DNA of 64,000 nt from an uncultured Alphaproteobacteria bacterium (GTDB lineage Bacteria; Pseudomonadota; Alphaproteobacteria; UBA6615), in assembly GCA_943787745.1 (NCBI GenBank), contig CALSNJ010000001.1:372001-436000 (forward strand), given 5' to 3'. Under the pieces are notes generated by a model that worked only from the letters and a program-made list of their open reading frames with translations, did not search any database and was not told where the DNA came from. This document shows positions 18,596-29,112 of the stretch, one piece after another (position 1 is the stretch's first letter; every line of letters starts with the position of its first letter). The position numbers and the translations under genes are program-made.

Positions 18596-19809
18596 GTTTT
18601 GGACCGACGCGTTGCCACCGCAGAAAAGAGTGGTGCGGCCAGTGCAAAGAAAATGAGTACACCCACCAGGACGATAAATGAGTTTCGAATGCCGGCATCC
18701 CGGATGATGGGTTGCGCGACGAAGGGCAATACGAACTGCCCGAGATAGATCGCGGTGGTTAGGCCACCGAGCACGCGTGTTCTGTATTTCGGGTCCGTCA
18801 AACCCATCAGCCATGTACTGGTATTGGCGTACATCTGGCTCATGCCGACACCGAAGGCGAACAATGCCAGGAGCACGAGGGCGAGGCTGTTGGCTGTGGC
18901 CAGGAGGGCATATCCAATTGCCAATCCACCGGCGATGAAACTGTATATCCAGGCGCTCGACAGGCGCGCCCGAAACTTCGGAAACAGCGGTCCACAAAGC
19001 GCCATAAGCGCGAGTGGCCAGGCAATGGCGTATCCGGCGATGCTGGCCTGGGTGACACCGATATCGACCAGCAGGAACGGCAGATTCAATGGCATTTGCA
19101 GGAAGACGCCGCCTGTGGCCGCGACCATCAGATAGATGGCGAAGAGCGCAAACCATGGGGTCCGAACCGATACCTGTGGCGCGGCCGCTGCTTCAGATGA
19201 CACCGCTTGGGGTTCGGGTTCCGTGATCGTGGCGATCAGGCTTGGCAGGAAGAGCAGACCGGCCAGATAAAGCAGGAATGGCGCGCGCCAGTGAATATCT
19301 GACAGAACGCCCCCCAAAAGTACGAACAATACACCCCCGGCCGCTGTGGAGGCTGCATAGGTCGCGAGAGCTTTGCGTCGTGCGGGAATGTCGTCGTGAT
19401 AATCGGCAAGCAATGCGGGGGCGAGGGTGAACAGAATGCCCATTCCCAGTCCCAATGCGATGCGGGAGCCGAGGATGCCGTGGAGATCATTCAGAAAGAC
19501 GGGCAACACTCCCGCACTGGCATAGAGTAGCAATGCGAAAACAAGGAGTAGCTTTCGTCCGATGCGATCCGCGACCACGCCGACGACGGGACCGGAAAGG
19601 GCGAGGAGCAGGGTTGGGATGGAAACCACCAGACGCGCCAGCAAGTCGATATCAGCGGTGTCTGCGAAATGCTGTGTCATTTCCGGAAGCGACGGGGCAA
19701 CTGCGGCAATCGACATGGCTGAAATACCGCCGCAGCCATAGAGCGTGATGTCCCGGACCCGCCGGCGCGCATTGCTGATCTGCGGCGTGAGGGCCGACTC
19801 TGTGGTCAT
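18583..19809 (-). CDS. MFS transporter
   Basis: 12-TM protein; GVVADRIGRKLLL, LGLGMGILFTLAPALLADY. Confidence 0.9.
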   Translation of the reverse strand: MTTESALTPQISNARRRVRDITLYGCGGISAMSIAAVAPSLPEMTQHFADTADIDLLARLVVSIPTLLLALSGPVVGVVADRIGRKLLLVFALLLYASAGVLPVFLNDLHGILGSRIALGLGMGILFTLAPALLADYHDDIPARRKALATYAASTAAGGVLFVLLGGVLSDIHWRAPFLLYLAGLLFLPSLIATITEPEPQAVSSEAAAAPQVSVRTPWFALFAIYLMVAATGGVFLQMPLNLPFLLVDIGVTQASIAGYAIAWPLALMALCGPLFPKFRARLSSAWIYSFIAGGLAIGYALLATANSLALVLLALFAFGVGMSQMYANTSTWLMGLTDPKYRTRVLGGLTTAIYLGQFVLPFVAQPIIRDAGIRNSFIVLVGVLIFFALAAPLFSAVATRRSKTQPS

Positions 19810-19854
19810 GGATGGCCCTTTGGGCAGGATGAAGCGGCGCGGAGGGTCAGGGGC

Positions 19855-21003
19855 TTAGAGGCTCGCGAAAACTGCGTCAACAACCGCTTCTGTCCGCACC
19901 CCCACACCCATGCCTTCGCTTTGATAGTTGGACACAAAACAAAGCGCGAGGTTTCGCTCAGGGTCGGCGATGGCGCGTGCGCCGCCGGATCCGAGATGAC
20001 CGAAAGCATTCGGGTTCGGGCCGAAAATTTTGGCGCCGCCCGGATTTTTCGCGTAGCCCATGGCGTAGTGCATCGGGCGTCCGGTCATGCCGTCCGCCTT
20101 GTCTTCCCACTGGGAGAGGGTGGCACGTGCGACGGCTTCGCGGGAGAGAATGCGAACATTGTCGACTTCACCCCCATTGGCCAGCGCGGCATAGATGCGT
20201 GCCATGCCACGGGCTTCGCCGAACCCGCCGAAAGACGGAATACCTGAAGTCCTGAACTGGGTGCTGTTCTGCTGGTCGGTCCCGAACGGCTTCGGGTTCG
20301 GCCGCCATGCCCGCGCCAGGGTTGATTCGCCGTCACCGCCTGACTTCATCATGGCGTTGCCCACTTTGTTGGGGGTCAAATCCGCCACCCGACCCAAATT
20401 CTCTTCAGCCACGCCGATGAAATATTCCGCGCCGAGAGGCTTGCAAATATTCTCCTGAAGAAATCTCTGGACCGGTATGCCGGTGACGCGCCGCACGATT
20501 TCACCGGCGAGGAACCCGATATTGACCGTGTTGTAAGCGCCTTTGGTGCCAGCTGGCCAAGCCGGTGTCTGTTCTTCAAGAACCTCAATCATCCGGTCAT
20601 AGTCATAGACATCGCCGGGTTCCGCAGCATCGGCAAAGCAGACGCCGCAATTGTGAGACAGAATGTGCCGAACAAGTACGCTGTCCTTGCCGTTCCGGGC
20701 GAACTCAGGCCAATAGGTCGCGACGGGGGCTTCCAGATCAACCTGGCCGCGATCGACGAGGATGTGCACGCAGGTCGCGCAAATGCTCTTGGCCAGCGAA
20801 TACATGATGCACAACGTGTCTTCCCGCCAAGGCACCTTGCCTTCGGTGTCCATATGGCCCGCCCAAAGGTCCACGACCTTCTCGCCGCCGTGATAGACGG
20901 CGACGGCTGTGCCGATTTCGTCATGCGCGGCGAAGTTGCGCGCCAGCGCGTCCGCAACGGCGGAGAATTTCGGATCATGTGTACCGTGAATTGCAACGCT
21001 CAT
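19855..21003 (-). CDS. Beta-lactamase family serine hydrolase
   Basis: Ser-x-x-Lys motif SLAKS in CIMYSLAKSICA; GAYNTVNIGFLAGEIV; HLGSGG. Confidence 0.9.
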   Translation of the reverse strand: MSVAIHGTHDPKFSAVADALARNFAAHDEIGTAVAVYHGGEKVVDLWAGHMDTEGKVPWREDTLCIMYSLAKSICATCVHILVDRGQVDLEAPVATYWPEFARNGKDSVLVRHILSHNCGVCFADAAEPGDVYDYDRMIEVLEEQTPAWPAGTKGAYNTVNIGFLAGEIVRRVTGIPVQRFLQENICKPLGAEYFIGVAEENLGRVADLTPNKVGNAMMKSGGDGESTLARAWRPNPKPFGTDQQNSTQFRTSGIPSFGGFGEARGMARIYAALANGGEVDNVRILSREAVARATLSQWEDKADGMTGRPMHYAMGYAKNPGGAKIFGPNPNAFGHLGSGGARAIADPERNLALCFVSNYQSEGMGVGVRTEAVVDAVFASL

Positions 21004-21104
21004 ATCGTCCCCCGAATGAAAGCTGAGGGAAGTATCTGCCGCGTCTTAAGTGAAGGCAATGCAGCCGGGTTTGCGGAAATGCTGCCCGCCGCCAGAAAGG
21101 GTGC

Positions 21105-21962
21105 TCAGAATGTGTAGTTGAGTGAAGCGCCAAGTGTGGCCTGCGTGTCTGCACCGCGGGTGTTCACCAGGGTCGAATCCGCAATTTCACTGCCGAGCTG
21201 ATTGACCGCTCCGAAAGTTACAAATGTCACGGACTTTGTAATGGGCAAAATGAATGACCCCTGCAGACCATAGGAAACGAGGCCGCCCTTTGCGTCGTAG
21301 ACCGCCAGTCCTGATCGGGTCGACTGGTCGGCGTTTACGTCAAAAAATGCGCTGTTGTAATTGTCACTGGCGAAAACCAGTTTCGGCCCGATGGAGAATA
21401 TAGCCGGCATTCGTCCCAGTTTTAGTTGCCCGCGATAGCTGACCCCCAGTTCGCCAATGATGCCTTCATGGCTGCCGATTCCTTGACGTAGTTCAACGGA
21501 ACCCGTCCAGGATTTGCGTGTGTATTTGGCAAATCCACCAAATTCGACGGTTCCGTCGACATCCCCCAAGCCAACAAGGTCATTGGTGTCGTCCCCCGAG
21601 ATTGCGAATGTGCTCGAGCCATCCTCATCCCGGCCGAAGTTGTATTTCACGATAGGGCCCGCGAGCCAGCCATTCGAATTTACAATATTGTAACCGACGC
21701 CTTCCTGGACGGAGGCGAAGAAACGGTCTCCGTATTTGATTGATACGCCAGGTACGACACGCACCCTGTATTCGTCATCGCCGAGATAGGAGGGCGCGTA
21801 AATTACGCCGGGACCCACTGAGAATTTCCAGCCGGGATCTTTGGCAGGGGCTTGAGCGGCTGCATTGGCAGTTGCCCCGAGCAAAGCGATACAACCAGCT
21901 GCTATCAAGATTCCTGTTTTCAATGAACTGACCTTCCCTGCATGGTTGACGCCTTTCGGCAT
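21105..21962 (-). CDS. MipA/OmpV family outer membrane protein
   Basis: Signal peptide, GPGVIYAPSYLGDDEYRVRVVPGVSIKYGDRFFAS, C-terminal aromatic LNYTF. Confidence 0.88.
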   Translation of the reverse strand: MPKGVNHAGKVSSLKTGILIAAGCIALLGATANAAAQAPAKDPGWKFSVGPGVIYAPSYLGDDEYRVRVVPGVSIKYGDRFFASVQEGVGYNIVNSNGWLAGPIVKYNFGRDEDGSSTFAISGDDTNDLVGLGDVDGTVEFGGFAKYTRKSWTGSVELRQGIGSHEGIIGELGVSYRGQLKLGRMPAIFSIGPKLVFASDNYNSAFFDVNADQSTRSGLAVYDAKGGLVSYGLQGSFILPITKSVTFVTFGAVNQLGSEIADSTLVNTRGADTQATLGASLNYTF

Positions 21963-22069
21963 GGATTAGTCCCATGCTTACCGTCCTTATTACGGAGTGA
22001 AAGCGTTTGCAGATCAGGTTGTCGGTGAACCGGCCAGATAGCGCTTATCGGGCGAGCGCTGGCGATTTC

Positions 22070-22342
22070 CTAGCGTGGGCGATCACCGCGTAGCTTGAGC
22101 ACAAGAATTGTCCCTGTCAGGATCAGCGTCACCGTATTGGCGTAAATCAGCGGGCGGGATTCGAGGATCAGGCCGTAGATCAGCCAAAGAACAATCCCTG
22201 TGTTTAGGATCAGAAACATCCCCAACGATACGTCCCGGGTTGACCGGGACCGCCAGGATTTGATGACCTGCGGCAGGAAGGCGATGGTGGTCAACACGGC
22301 GGCCACCCCGCCTATGAGGTCGGGGTGAATCGAGTCGAGCAT
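22070..22342 (-). CDS. SemiSWEET/PQ-loop family small transporter
   Basis: LIGGVAAVLTTIAFLPQVIKSWRSRSTRDVSLGMF, three TM segments, about 90 aa. Confidence 0.9.
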   Translation of the reverse strand: MLDSIHPDLIGGVAAVLTTIAFLPQVIKSWRSRSTRDVSLGMFLILNTGIVLWLIYGLILESRPLIYANTVTLILTGTILVLKLRGDRPR

Positions 22343-22358
22343 GGTTTGCGCCTTTGTC

Positions 22359-23564
22359 CTAGCGGACGCAGAAAGGTTGCATCGCCACTGCAAGGTCAAG
22401 AAGCGCTTCGTCGCCCCCGGGCCAGCCGATAAAGGAAAGCCCCGCGGGACAGCCATCCACGTTGGTGGCGGGAATCGTGATCTGGGGCAGGCCCGTGTGT
22501 CCGGCGATGCAGGTCAGCGCCATCGTATTGGCGCGGAAGAATTCGAGGTCTTCTGCGGGCGCGTCGGTCTTTGGTGCAATCACGGGCGCGGTAGGCAGGC
22601 AGAGGATGGTGCCCGGTGTGGCCAGCGAGAACACGCGTTCCCGCACGCGGTTTTGGACTTTGGCTGCCGCTTGCGTTTCCTCGGGCGTGATGGCCGCGGC
22701 CATGGCAAAGCGTTCACGAATGCCGGGGCCAAGGTCTGGGTTGTGTTCCTTGACCCAGGGAAGATTGCTGCTTGCGACTTCACCGGCCTGCAGAACGCGA
22801 AAGGCGTCCCACCAGGTTTCCAGCGTGTCGTCCCCCGCGATTTGAATGGGCTCTGGTTCCGGCAGGATGCTCGCTGCCGAACTGATCACGGCGTTGAGTG
22901 CATCACCGACCATCGGGTCGGTGCGTTCGAAGGCGTCGGTGAGGAGCAGCAAGTGTTCGGCTTTGCCGGGCGCGGTCGCGTTGTCGAGGAGCACAGGTCC
23001 GATGTCACGAAACAGGGTCGCGTCATTGGCAAACCAACCTGCGGTGTCAAAGGATGGGGCCATGCCGTGCGCATGAGACAAATCCACGCGGCCGAGACTC
23101 GGGCGGATTCCGTATGCGCCGCAGAATGATCCGGGTATCCGCACCGAACCGCCGGTGTCTGACCCAAGTGAAAAGTCACACATTTCCGCTGCCATTGCGG
23201 CGGCTGAACCCGAGGAGGAACCGCCCGGCATCCGACCCGGTGCCCGGGCGTTGACCGGTGTTCCGTAGTGGGCGTTAGCGCCCGTCAGGCTGTAGTAGAA
23301 CTCGTCACAAACGGCGATCCCGACGATGTCCGCACCGGCATCAAGCAGTTTCTGCACGGTGGGGGCGGTGGTGTCGTTGACCTCCGCCCAGGCCAGATAA
23401 TCCGGGCTGCCGTTGGAAATCTTGCGCCCGGCAATGTGGTACTGGTCCTTTACCACGAAGGTCTTGCCTGCGAGTGGCCCGACCCCGGAGCCTTTGATGG
23501 GCGCGGTGATCGTGTGTGGCATCAAGGCGCCGACGGGGTCGGCGGGAATCTTCGGGTCAGTCAT
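22359..23564 (-). CDS. Amidase (amidase signature family)
   Basis: GKTFVVKDQYHI, GGSSSGSAAAMAAEMCDFSLGSDTGGSVRIPGSFCGAYGIRPS. Confidence 0.94.
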   Translation of the reverse strand: MTDPKIPADPVGALMPHTITAPIKGSGVGPLAGKTFVVKDQYHIAGRKISNGSPDYLAWAEVNDTTAPTVQKLLDAGADIVGIAVCDEFYYSLTGANAHYGTPVNARAPGRMPGGSSSGSAAAMAAEMCDFSLGSDTGGSVRIPGSFCGAYGIRPSLGRVDLSHAHGMAPSFDTAGWFANDATLFRDIGPVLLDNATAPGKAEHLLLLTDAFERTDPMVGDALNAVISSAASILPEPEPIQIAGDDTLETWWDAFRVLQAGEVASSNLPWVKEHNPDLGPGIRERFAMAAAITPEETQAAAKVQNRVRERVFSLATPGTILCLPTAPVIAPKTDAPAEDLEFFRANTMALTCIAGHTGLPQITIPATNVDGCPAGLSFIGWPGGDEALLDLAVAMQPFCVR

Positions 23565-23585
23565 GGGAACGTTCCTCATCTCATA

Positions 23586-23644
23586 CTTCGACAAGCTCAG
23601 CATGAGGGGTTGATGTGTGATGCCTCATCCTGAGCCTGACGAAG
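23586..23644. repeat. Dispersed inverted repeat (consensus CTTCGTCAGGCTCAGGATGAGG), copy 1
   Basis: 22-nt arms cttcgacaagctcagcatgagg / cctcatcctgagcctgacgaag with 3 mismatches; related copy at 45042-45084. Confidence 0.8.
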
Positions 23645-23660
23645 GATGATGCGCGCGCGG

Positions 23661-24611
23661 TTACTTCTTTTTCTTGCTGCCGGATTTCGTCTTGCGCGGC
23701 TTGGCTGCGGGGTTTTCCTTGTTGAACCAGTCAAGGATCTGCTCGCCGTCCCAGCATACGACGCCCGGGTGGGAGAGGATGTGTTCGAAGGTCTCGCGCA
23801 CATATTTGATGCGGTGGGGGGAGCCCGACAGATAGGGATGCATGGCGACGGCCATGATGCGCGTGTTCTCGTGGCTTTCGGCGTAGATCGTATCGAAATA
23901 ATCGAGCGAGCGCGTCTTGAAGACCTCTGACGGGTGATGCTGGATTGCCATCATCACGATGTCATGTAGCTCGTAATTATAGGGCAGCGCGACCATCGGT
24001 TTCCCGCCGGTGGTTTTCAGGCGCACCGGCTGGTCGTCGAGGACCCAGTCGCCGATATATTCAACGCCGGCCGCGGCCAGGTGATCGATGGTCTGGTAAG
24101 TCTGGGTCAGGCCCGGCCCGAACCAGCCGCGTGGGGGCTTGCCGGCAAAATCGCCAATGATCTTGAGGGATTTGTCGATTACGGCGCGCTCGTCCTTAAG
24201 CTTGTGCATCGGCATCTGCTCGTAGGAATGCGCGTTGAACTCCCAGCCCGCATCCAGAACGGCTTCGGCGGCACGGGGGTAATCCTCGATTGTCCGGGCG
24301 TTCAACGTGACTGTCGGGCGCACGCCCAGGTCATCAAGCATGGATTTGATGCGCCAAAAACCAACCCGCATACCGTATTCGTGCCAGCTCCAGTTCGGGT
24401 GATCGGGGATCATGGGGATGCCCTGGGGTGGTGGGATGACCATGCGTGCCATGGCGCGCACGATGTCCCAGACTTCCAGGGCGAGAATGGGCCACAGAAC
24501 CATCTTGGCACCGTCTGGCAGGACCAGTGGCTTACGGTCGGTAATGGCTGAAAACGGCAGGCGGTCGCCCGGCATCATGCCTTTCATGTTTTTTCTCCCT
24601 GTGCGGCCCAT
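23661..24611 (-). CDS. Polysaccharide deacetylase family protein
   Basis: RPTVTLNARTIEDYPRAAEAVLDAGWEFNAHSYEQMPM and FGPGLTQTYQTIDHLAAAGVEYIGDWV; Lys-rich C-terminus. Confidence 0.85.
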   Translation of the reverse strand: MGRTGRKNMKGMMPGDRLPFSAITDRKPLVLPDGAKMVLWPILALEVWDIVRAMARMVIPPPQGIPMIPDHPNWSWHEYGMRVGFWRIKSMLDDLGVRPTVTLNARTIEDYPRAAEAVLDAGWEFNAHSYEQMPMHKLKDERAVIDKSLKIIGDFAGKPPRGWFGPGLTQTYQTIDHLAAAGVEYIGDWVLDDQPVRLKTTGGKPMVALPYNYELHDIVMMAIQHHPSEVFKTRSLDYFDTIYAESHENTRIMAVAMHPYLSGSPHRIKYVRETFEHILSHPGVVCWDGEQILDWFNKENPAAKPRKTKSGSKKKK

Positions 24612-24715
24612 ATGTTTTTCCGGGCGCGTGATATTTCGTTGCGGCCACTATACTGTTGCGGTGAGACAGACAAAAGGCACCGGTCCACCCGGTCACACGA
24701 AATTTGGGGAAATTT

Positions 24716-25519
24716 ATGAGTGAAACCACAGCCAATGATGGCGATGTTGTTCTGGTTCAGCGTGACGGTGGTATTGCCACCGTTGTTTTAAACCGACCCG
24801 AGAAGCTCAATGCGCTGAACAAGGCGATGTGGGAGCGGATCGCTGTCGTGATGCGGGAACTGGGCGCGGATGAGACGGTGCGCTGTGTTGTGTTGCGTGG
24901 TGCTGGTGACAAGGCGATGGGCCCGGGCGCGGATATTTCCGAGTTTGAGAGCGAGCGCTCCAACGCCGAACAGGCAACCGAGTACGGCGCATTGATGCAC
25001 AACGCGATGCATGCAATCCGCGACTGTCCCCATCCGGTGATCGCCCTGATCAAGGGGCTTTGTGTGGGCGGGGCACTTGAGATCGCCCTGATGTGCGACA
25101 TGCGCATCTGCGGTGAGGGGTCTCGCTTTGGCGTGCCGATCAACCGTCTGGGATTGGTGATGGCCTACCCGGAGGTGGAAGCGCTTGTCGGTCTTGTGGG
25201 TCGTTCGATTGCGCTGGAAATTCTCTACGAGGCTCGTGTCTTTGGTGCCGCAGAAGCAAAAGAGAAAGGCCTGGTGAACCGGGTCGTGCCGGATGACGCG
25301 GTCGAGGAAGAGACGTACAAAACGGTGCGCCGCATCGCCGATGGTGCCCCGCTGGTCAATCGCTGGCACAAGAAGTTTGTGGACCGGGTGCTCGCAGGCG
25401 GTGCGCCACTGAGTGCCGAAGAACAGGCCGAAGGGTTTGCCTGTTTCGATACGGAAGATTTTAACACCGGGTTCCGGGCCTTTCTGGCCAAGGAGAAACC
25501 CGAGTTCGAGGGACGATAG
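24716..25519 (+). CDS. Enoyl-CoA hydratase/isomerase family protein
   Basis: VVLNRPEKLNALNKAMWERI, IKGLCVGGALEIALMCDMRICGEGSRFGVPINRLGL. Confidence 0.93.
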   Translation: MSETTANDGDVVLVQRDGGIATVVLNRPEKLNALNKAMWERIAVVMRELGADETVRCVVLRGAGDKAMGPGADISEFESERSNAEQATEYGALMHNAMHAIRDCPHPVIALIKGLCVGGALEIALMCDMRICGEGSRFGVPINRLGLVMAYPEVEALVGLVGRSIALEILYEARVFGAAEAKEKGLVNRVVPDDAVEEETYKTVRRIADGAPLVNRWHKKFVDRVLAGGAPLSAEEQAEGFACFDTEDFNTGFRAFLAKEKPEFEGR

Positions 25520-25521
25520 AC

Positions 25522-26755
25522 ATGACCACGCAAAACACCGGCCTGTTGCACGGCCTCAAGGTTATCGAGATGAGCCATATTATGGCGGCACCCACCTGCG
25601 GGCAGATGCTCGCGGATATGGGCGCAGACGTGATCAAGGTTGAGCGCGCACCCGCCGGGGATGACACCCGCCGGTTTGGTGAAGGCACAGATGGTGACTC
25701 TGCTGCCTTTGCCATGATGAACCGCAACAAGCGCGGCCTTGCGGTCAACACCAAATCCGAGGAAGGCCGCGCGGCGCTCCACCGCATTATCGCTCAGGCA
25801 GACGTGTTTATTGAAAACTATCGCAAGGGCGCGATGGAGCATTTCGGCATCGGCTGGGAAGAGATGCACAAGATCAACCCACGCCTGATTTACTGCTCGG
25901 TTTCCGGCTTTGGTCGCACCGGTCCTTATGCAGAACGCGGCGGGTTTGATCTGATCACGCAAGGCATGTCCGGCATTATGAGCATCACCGGCGAGGGCCC
26001 GGGCCGTCCGCCGATCAAGGTTGGCGCACCGATAACGGACATCACCGCAGGCATTCTTTCGGCCACGGGCATTCTGGGCGCGGTGGTCAGCCGTTACGAA
26101 ACCGGACAGGGGCAGTATGTGGATTCCTCGCTGTATGAGGCTGGAATCATGCACACCTTCTGGCAGACGGCGATCTATCACGCGACGGGCGAAATCCCCG
26201 AACCGATGGGGTCAGCCCATCCGTTGTCTGCGCCTTATCAGGCCTTTCCCGACCAAGGACACGTCGCTTGTCGTGGGTGCGGCGAACCAGAGCACCTGGC
26301 TGAAATTTGTCGAAGCAATTGATTCGCCCCATCTGGCCGAAGATCCGCGTTTCGAGACGAGCAACTCCCGGATGACCAATCTGGACGCATTGGTTGAGAC
26401 ATTGACGGAAATTCTCAGCCATCGCACCACGTCTGAGTGGTTGGTGAAGCTTGAGGCGGGCGGCGTTCCGGCCGGACCGGTCTATGACGTCAAGGAAATG
26501 TCCGAAGATCCACACACGATTGCCCGCGGCATGATTGCCAAAGTGCCGGCCGCGACGGGCGGTGAGCACAGCGTGATCGCGCATCCGGTCAAGTATTCGG
26601 CCGACCCGACGTCGATCCGGCGTGGCGCGCCTCTCATGGGTGAGCATAGCCGCGAAGTTCTGGCGGAGTTCGGCTTTGCAGATGACGAGATCAACAGCTT
26701 GATTGATTCCGGTGCGATCATTGAACCGGCTGCGACCGCAAAGGCGGCTGAGTAG
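25522..26755 (+). pseudogene. CaiB/BaiF family CoA-transferase, frameshifted near 26248-26250
   Basis: N-terminal ORF (MLADMGADVIKVE, YCSVSGFGRTGPY) ends as QAFPDQGHV; the +1 frame continues as FPTKDTSLVVGAANQSTWLKFVEAI to a normal C-terminus. Confidence 0.9.
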
Positions 26756-26760
26756 AAGGT

Positions 26761-27634
26761 TTACTCGGTCGCTTTGGTTGCTGCTTCGCCTTTCAGGTGC
26801 GAGGTCAGGAAGTCCCAGACCTCGCCTTGCGGGTCTTCAAGGCCGAGAAACACATTGAAGTGGTTGGCGTCCGGCACGGCAACCAGTTTGGCTTCGCCAC
26901 GTTCCGCGAGTGCGGCGTGCCAGGTGCTGGCCTGACGCTTGAATTCATCGCTTTCTGCACCGCCATGAGCCACCTGCATCGGCGGCATGGGCTTGTCGAG
27001 CATGAGCAGCGGTGACATGGCGACTGTCTCTTCCGGGCTCAAGAGCATGAAGTCCTGTCGGTAGCTAAGCATCAGCGGACGCATGTCGTAATTGCCGCTG
27101 ATCGTCATGCCGCAGATGACCCCGTCCGAGATCACCTTCGTTGGCCAGACGCACCAGAGTCGACGCAGCAAGATGACCGCCTGACGAATGTCCTGCGATA
27201 CAAATCCGTGAGGGATCCACGCCCAATTCATCCGCGTGGGCCCGCACATGGCGAACAAGCGCCGTGAAGTGGTCGACCATATCCGGAATTCGGACCTCGG
27301 GCAGCATCGGGTAGGTGCCAGCCACGAAGGATATGCCGTGGGCCAGTGCTGCTTCTGCCCAGCCGCTGGATGCGGTGGTCGAGCCGCGTTGCCATTGGCC
27401 GCCATGCGCAAAAATAATCACCGGTGCAGGTCCGCCCTCGGCACGATAGATGTCAAACCGGTCCTTGGGGTTATCGCCATAGGACAGGTCACGCGCCGCT
27501 GCGAAATGTTCCGCAACATCTGCGGAATGGGTCACCAAACGTAGACGGGTCGCCTCATCTGCATCGGTCTTGACGTTGATGTACTGCGCGTCGAGTTCTT
27601 CACGAGTGTAGTCGAGATAGATTTTTTCACGCAT
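26761..27634 (-). pseudogene. Alpha/beta hydrolase (esterase), frameshifted near 27120-27123
   Basis: VIIFAHGGQWQRG and GHSSGGHLAA in one frame; VICGMTISGNYDMRPLMLSYRQDF...HFNVFLGLEDP in the next. Confidence 0.88.
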
Positions 27635-27718
27635 GGCATTTTCCGGTGTCGATTGGCGAAAGTGTTGACCCATACTGCATTGCGCGACAGGCTAGGCTCA
27701 ACCACGAAGGAACAAGTT

Positions 27719-28333
27719 ATGCCGGACGATATCAAAACGGTCGAGGAACTCGTTGACCATTACGGGCAGCCGCAAGGCCACCTCGCAGAGAAAGAAAAGC
27801 CTGAGCTCAGTCCGCACTGCCTGCGGTTCCTTGAGATGTCGCCCTTTTGTGTGTTGTCGACTTCGGCGGCCGGCGATGGCCCCGCGGATTGCAGCCCGCG
27901 CGGTGATGCGCCGGGTTTCGTGCATGTCATCGACAGCACCACCATCGCGATTCCCGACCGGCCCGGAAACCGCCGGACCGACACCTTCCACAACATCATG
28001 GAAAACCCCGAGATTGCCGTGATGTTCATGGTCCCGGGTCTGAACGAAGTGATGCGCCTGAACGGTCGCGCCCGTCTGACGACGGATTCTGCATTGCTCG
28101 ACCAGATGCATGCCAACGGCAAGGCGCCCCGTGCGGCACTGGTGATTGATATCCGCTATGTCTACTTCCATTGCGGCAAGGCGGTGATCCGGTCCGACCT
28201 CTGGAATCCTGAAAACAAGGTTCAGAAGAGCGATTTTCCGACCTTGGGCAAGATCAATCAGGATTGGTACGGCGTGGACGCCGACGAAACCGACGCCCGC
28301 CTGGCCAACGACTACAAGAACAACCTTTACTAG
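27719..28333 (+). CDS. Pyridoxamine 5'-phosphate oxidase family protein (MSMEG_1061-like)
   Basis: FLEMSPFCVLSTSAAGDGPADCSPRGDAPGFVHVID, PDRPGNRRTDTFHNIMENPEIAVMFMVPG. Confidence 0.9.
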   Translation: MPDDIKTVEELVDHYGQPQGHLAEKEKPELSPHCLRFLEMSPFCVLSTSAAGDGPADCSPRGDAPGFVHVIDSTTIAIPDRPGNRRTDTFHNIMENPEIAVMFMVPGLNEVMRLNGRARLTTDSALLDQMHANGKAPRAALVIDIRYVYFHCGKAVIRSDLWNPENKVQKSDFPTLGKINQDWYGVDADETDARLANDYKNNLY

Positions 28334-28383
28334 AGATCTGGTGGCAGGCGCGGGCGCGTGTGAAGCCCGCCCTTTGAAATATG

Positions 28384-28414
28384 CGTCATGCCCGGATCAA
28401 GTCCGGGCATGACG
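28384..28414. repeat. Perfect 13-bp inverted repeat CGTCATGCCCGGA-tcaag-TCCGGGCATGACG
   Basis: Read directly; matches the type of REP-like palindrome common between alphaproteobacterial genes. Confidence 0.85.
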
Positions 28415-28454
28415 ATCACACTCGGTCTTTGGAAAGAGCTTTTCTCCGCGCGGT

Positions 28455-29018
28455 CTAGTCTTCCAGGCCGGCATTGAAGGTGTAGCCCAGACCGAGAAGT
28501 TCGTTCACAACCTCTTCGCCGAACCGGTCGTGCAACTCCTGGCCAAGGCTCGGTGCAAACTCCACATCCCGCAGTGGTCCCTGAAGGGTAACGTGCAACA
28601 GGCCACGCTCATCGCCGATATTGGCGAAACGCCGCATGACACCCGGCGGCACGGAAATCGTGTCGAACTTCCCCAGTTCGACTGCGTGCTCGCCTTCGTC
28701 CCCCCACTCGATCACAAATCGGCTTTGCAGACAGGTGAAGGTTTCTGTGGTGTGGGCGTGGGAGTGCAGGCCGGGACCATTGCCGGGTTCGCATTCGGCG
28801 ATCACGACGGCAAAATTCGGCGGGCCGGGGATGACCCCGTCACCCCAGGGCGTGTCTTTGTCGACGGTGGCGATCACGGTGCGGGTGGCCCGCGCGGTCA
28901 TCCGCTCACGCGCTTCGGGCGGTATTCTGCCTGCCGTGCGGTCCTTGTTGGCCGGCAGGTCCTCGAAACGCGCGATGTAGCGTTCCATTTCTTCAGGCGT
29001 TGGTGTGGTCGTGCGCAT
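28455..29018 (-). CDS. Cupin domain-containing protein
   Basis: GLHSHAHTTETFTCLQSRFVIEWGDEG...TISVPPGVMRRFANIG. Confidence 0.85.
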   Translation of the reverse strand: MRTTTPTPEEMERYIARFEDLPANKDRTAGRIPPEARERMTARATRTVIATVDKDTPWGDGVIPGPPNFAVVIAECEPGNGPGLHSHAHTTETFTCLQSRFVIEWGDEGEHAVELGKFDTISVPPGVMRRFANIGDERGLLHVTLQGPLRDVEFAPSLGQELHDRFGEEVVNELLGLGYTFNAGLED

Positions 29019-29112
29019 GGGTCTCGCTCCTTGTGGGGTCCCGCATGTATTGTGGGTTTTGTTGACCGGGATTGAGCCACGCCCGGACACGCTAATCAAC
29101 CGGCAGGGGGCA

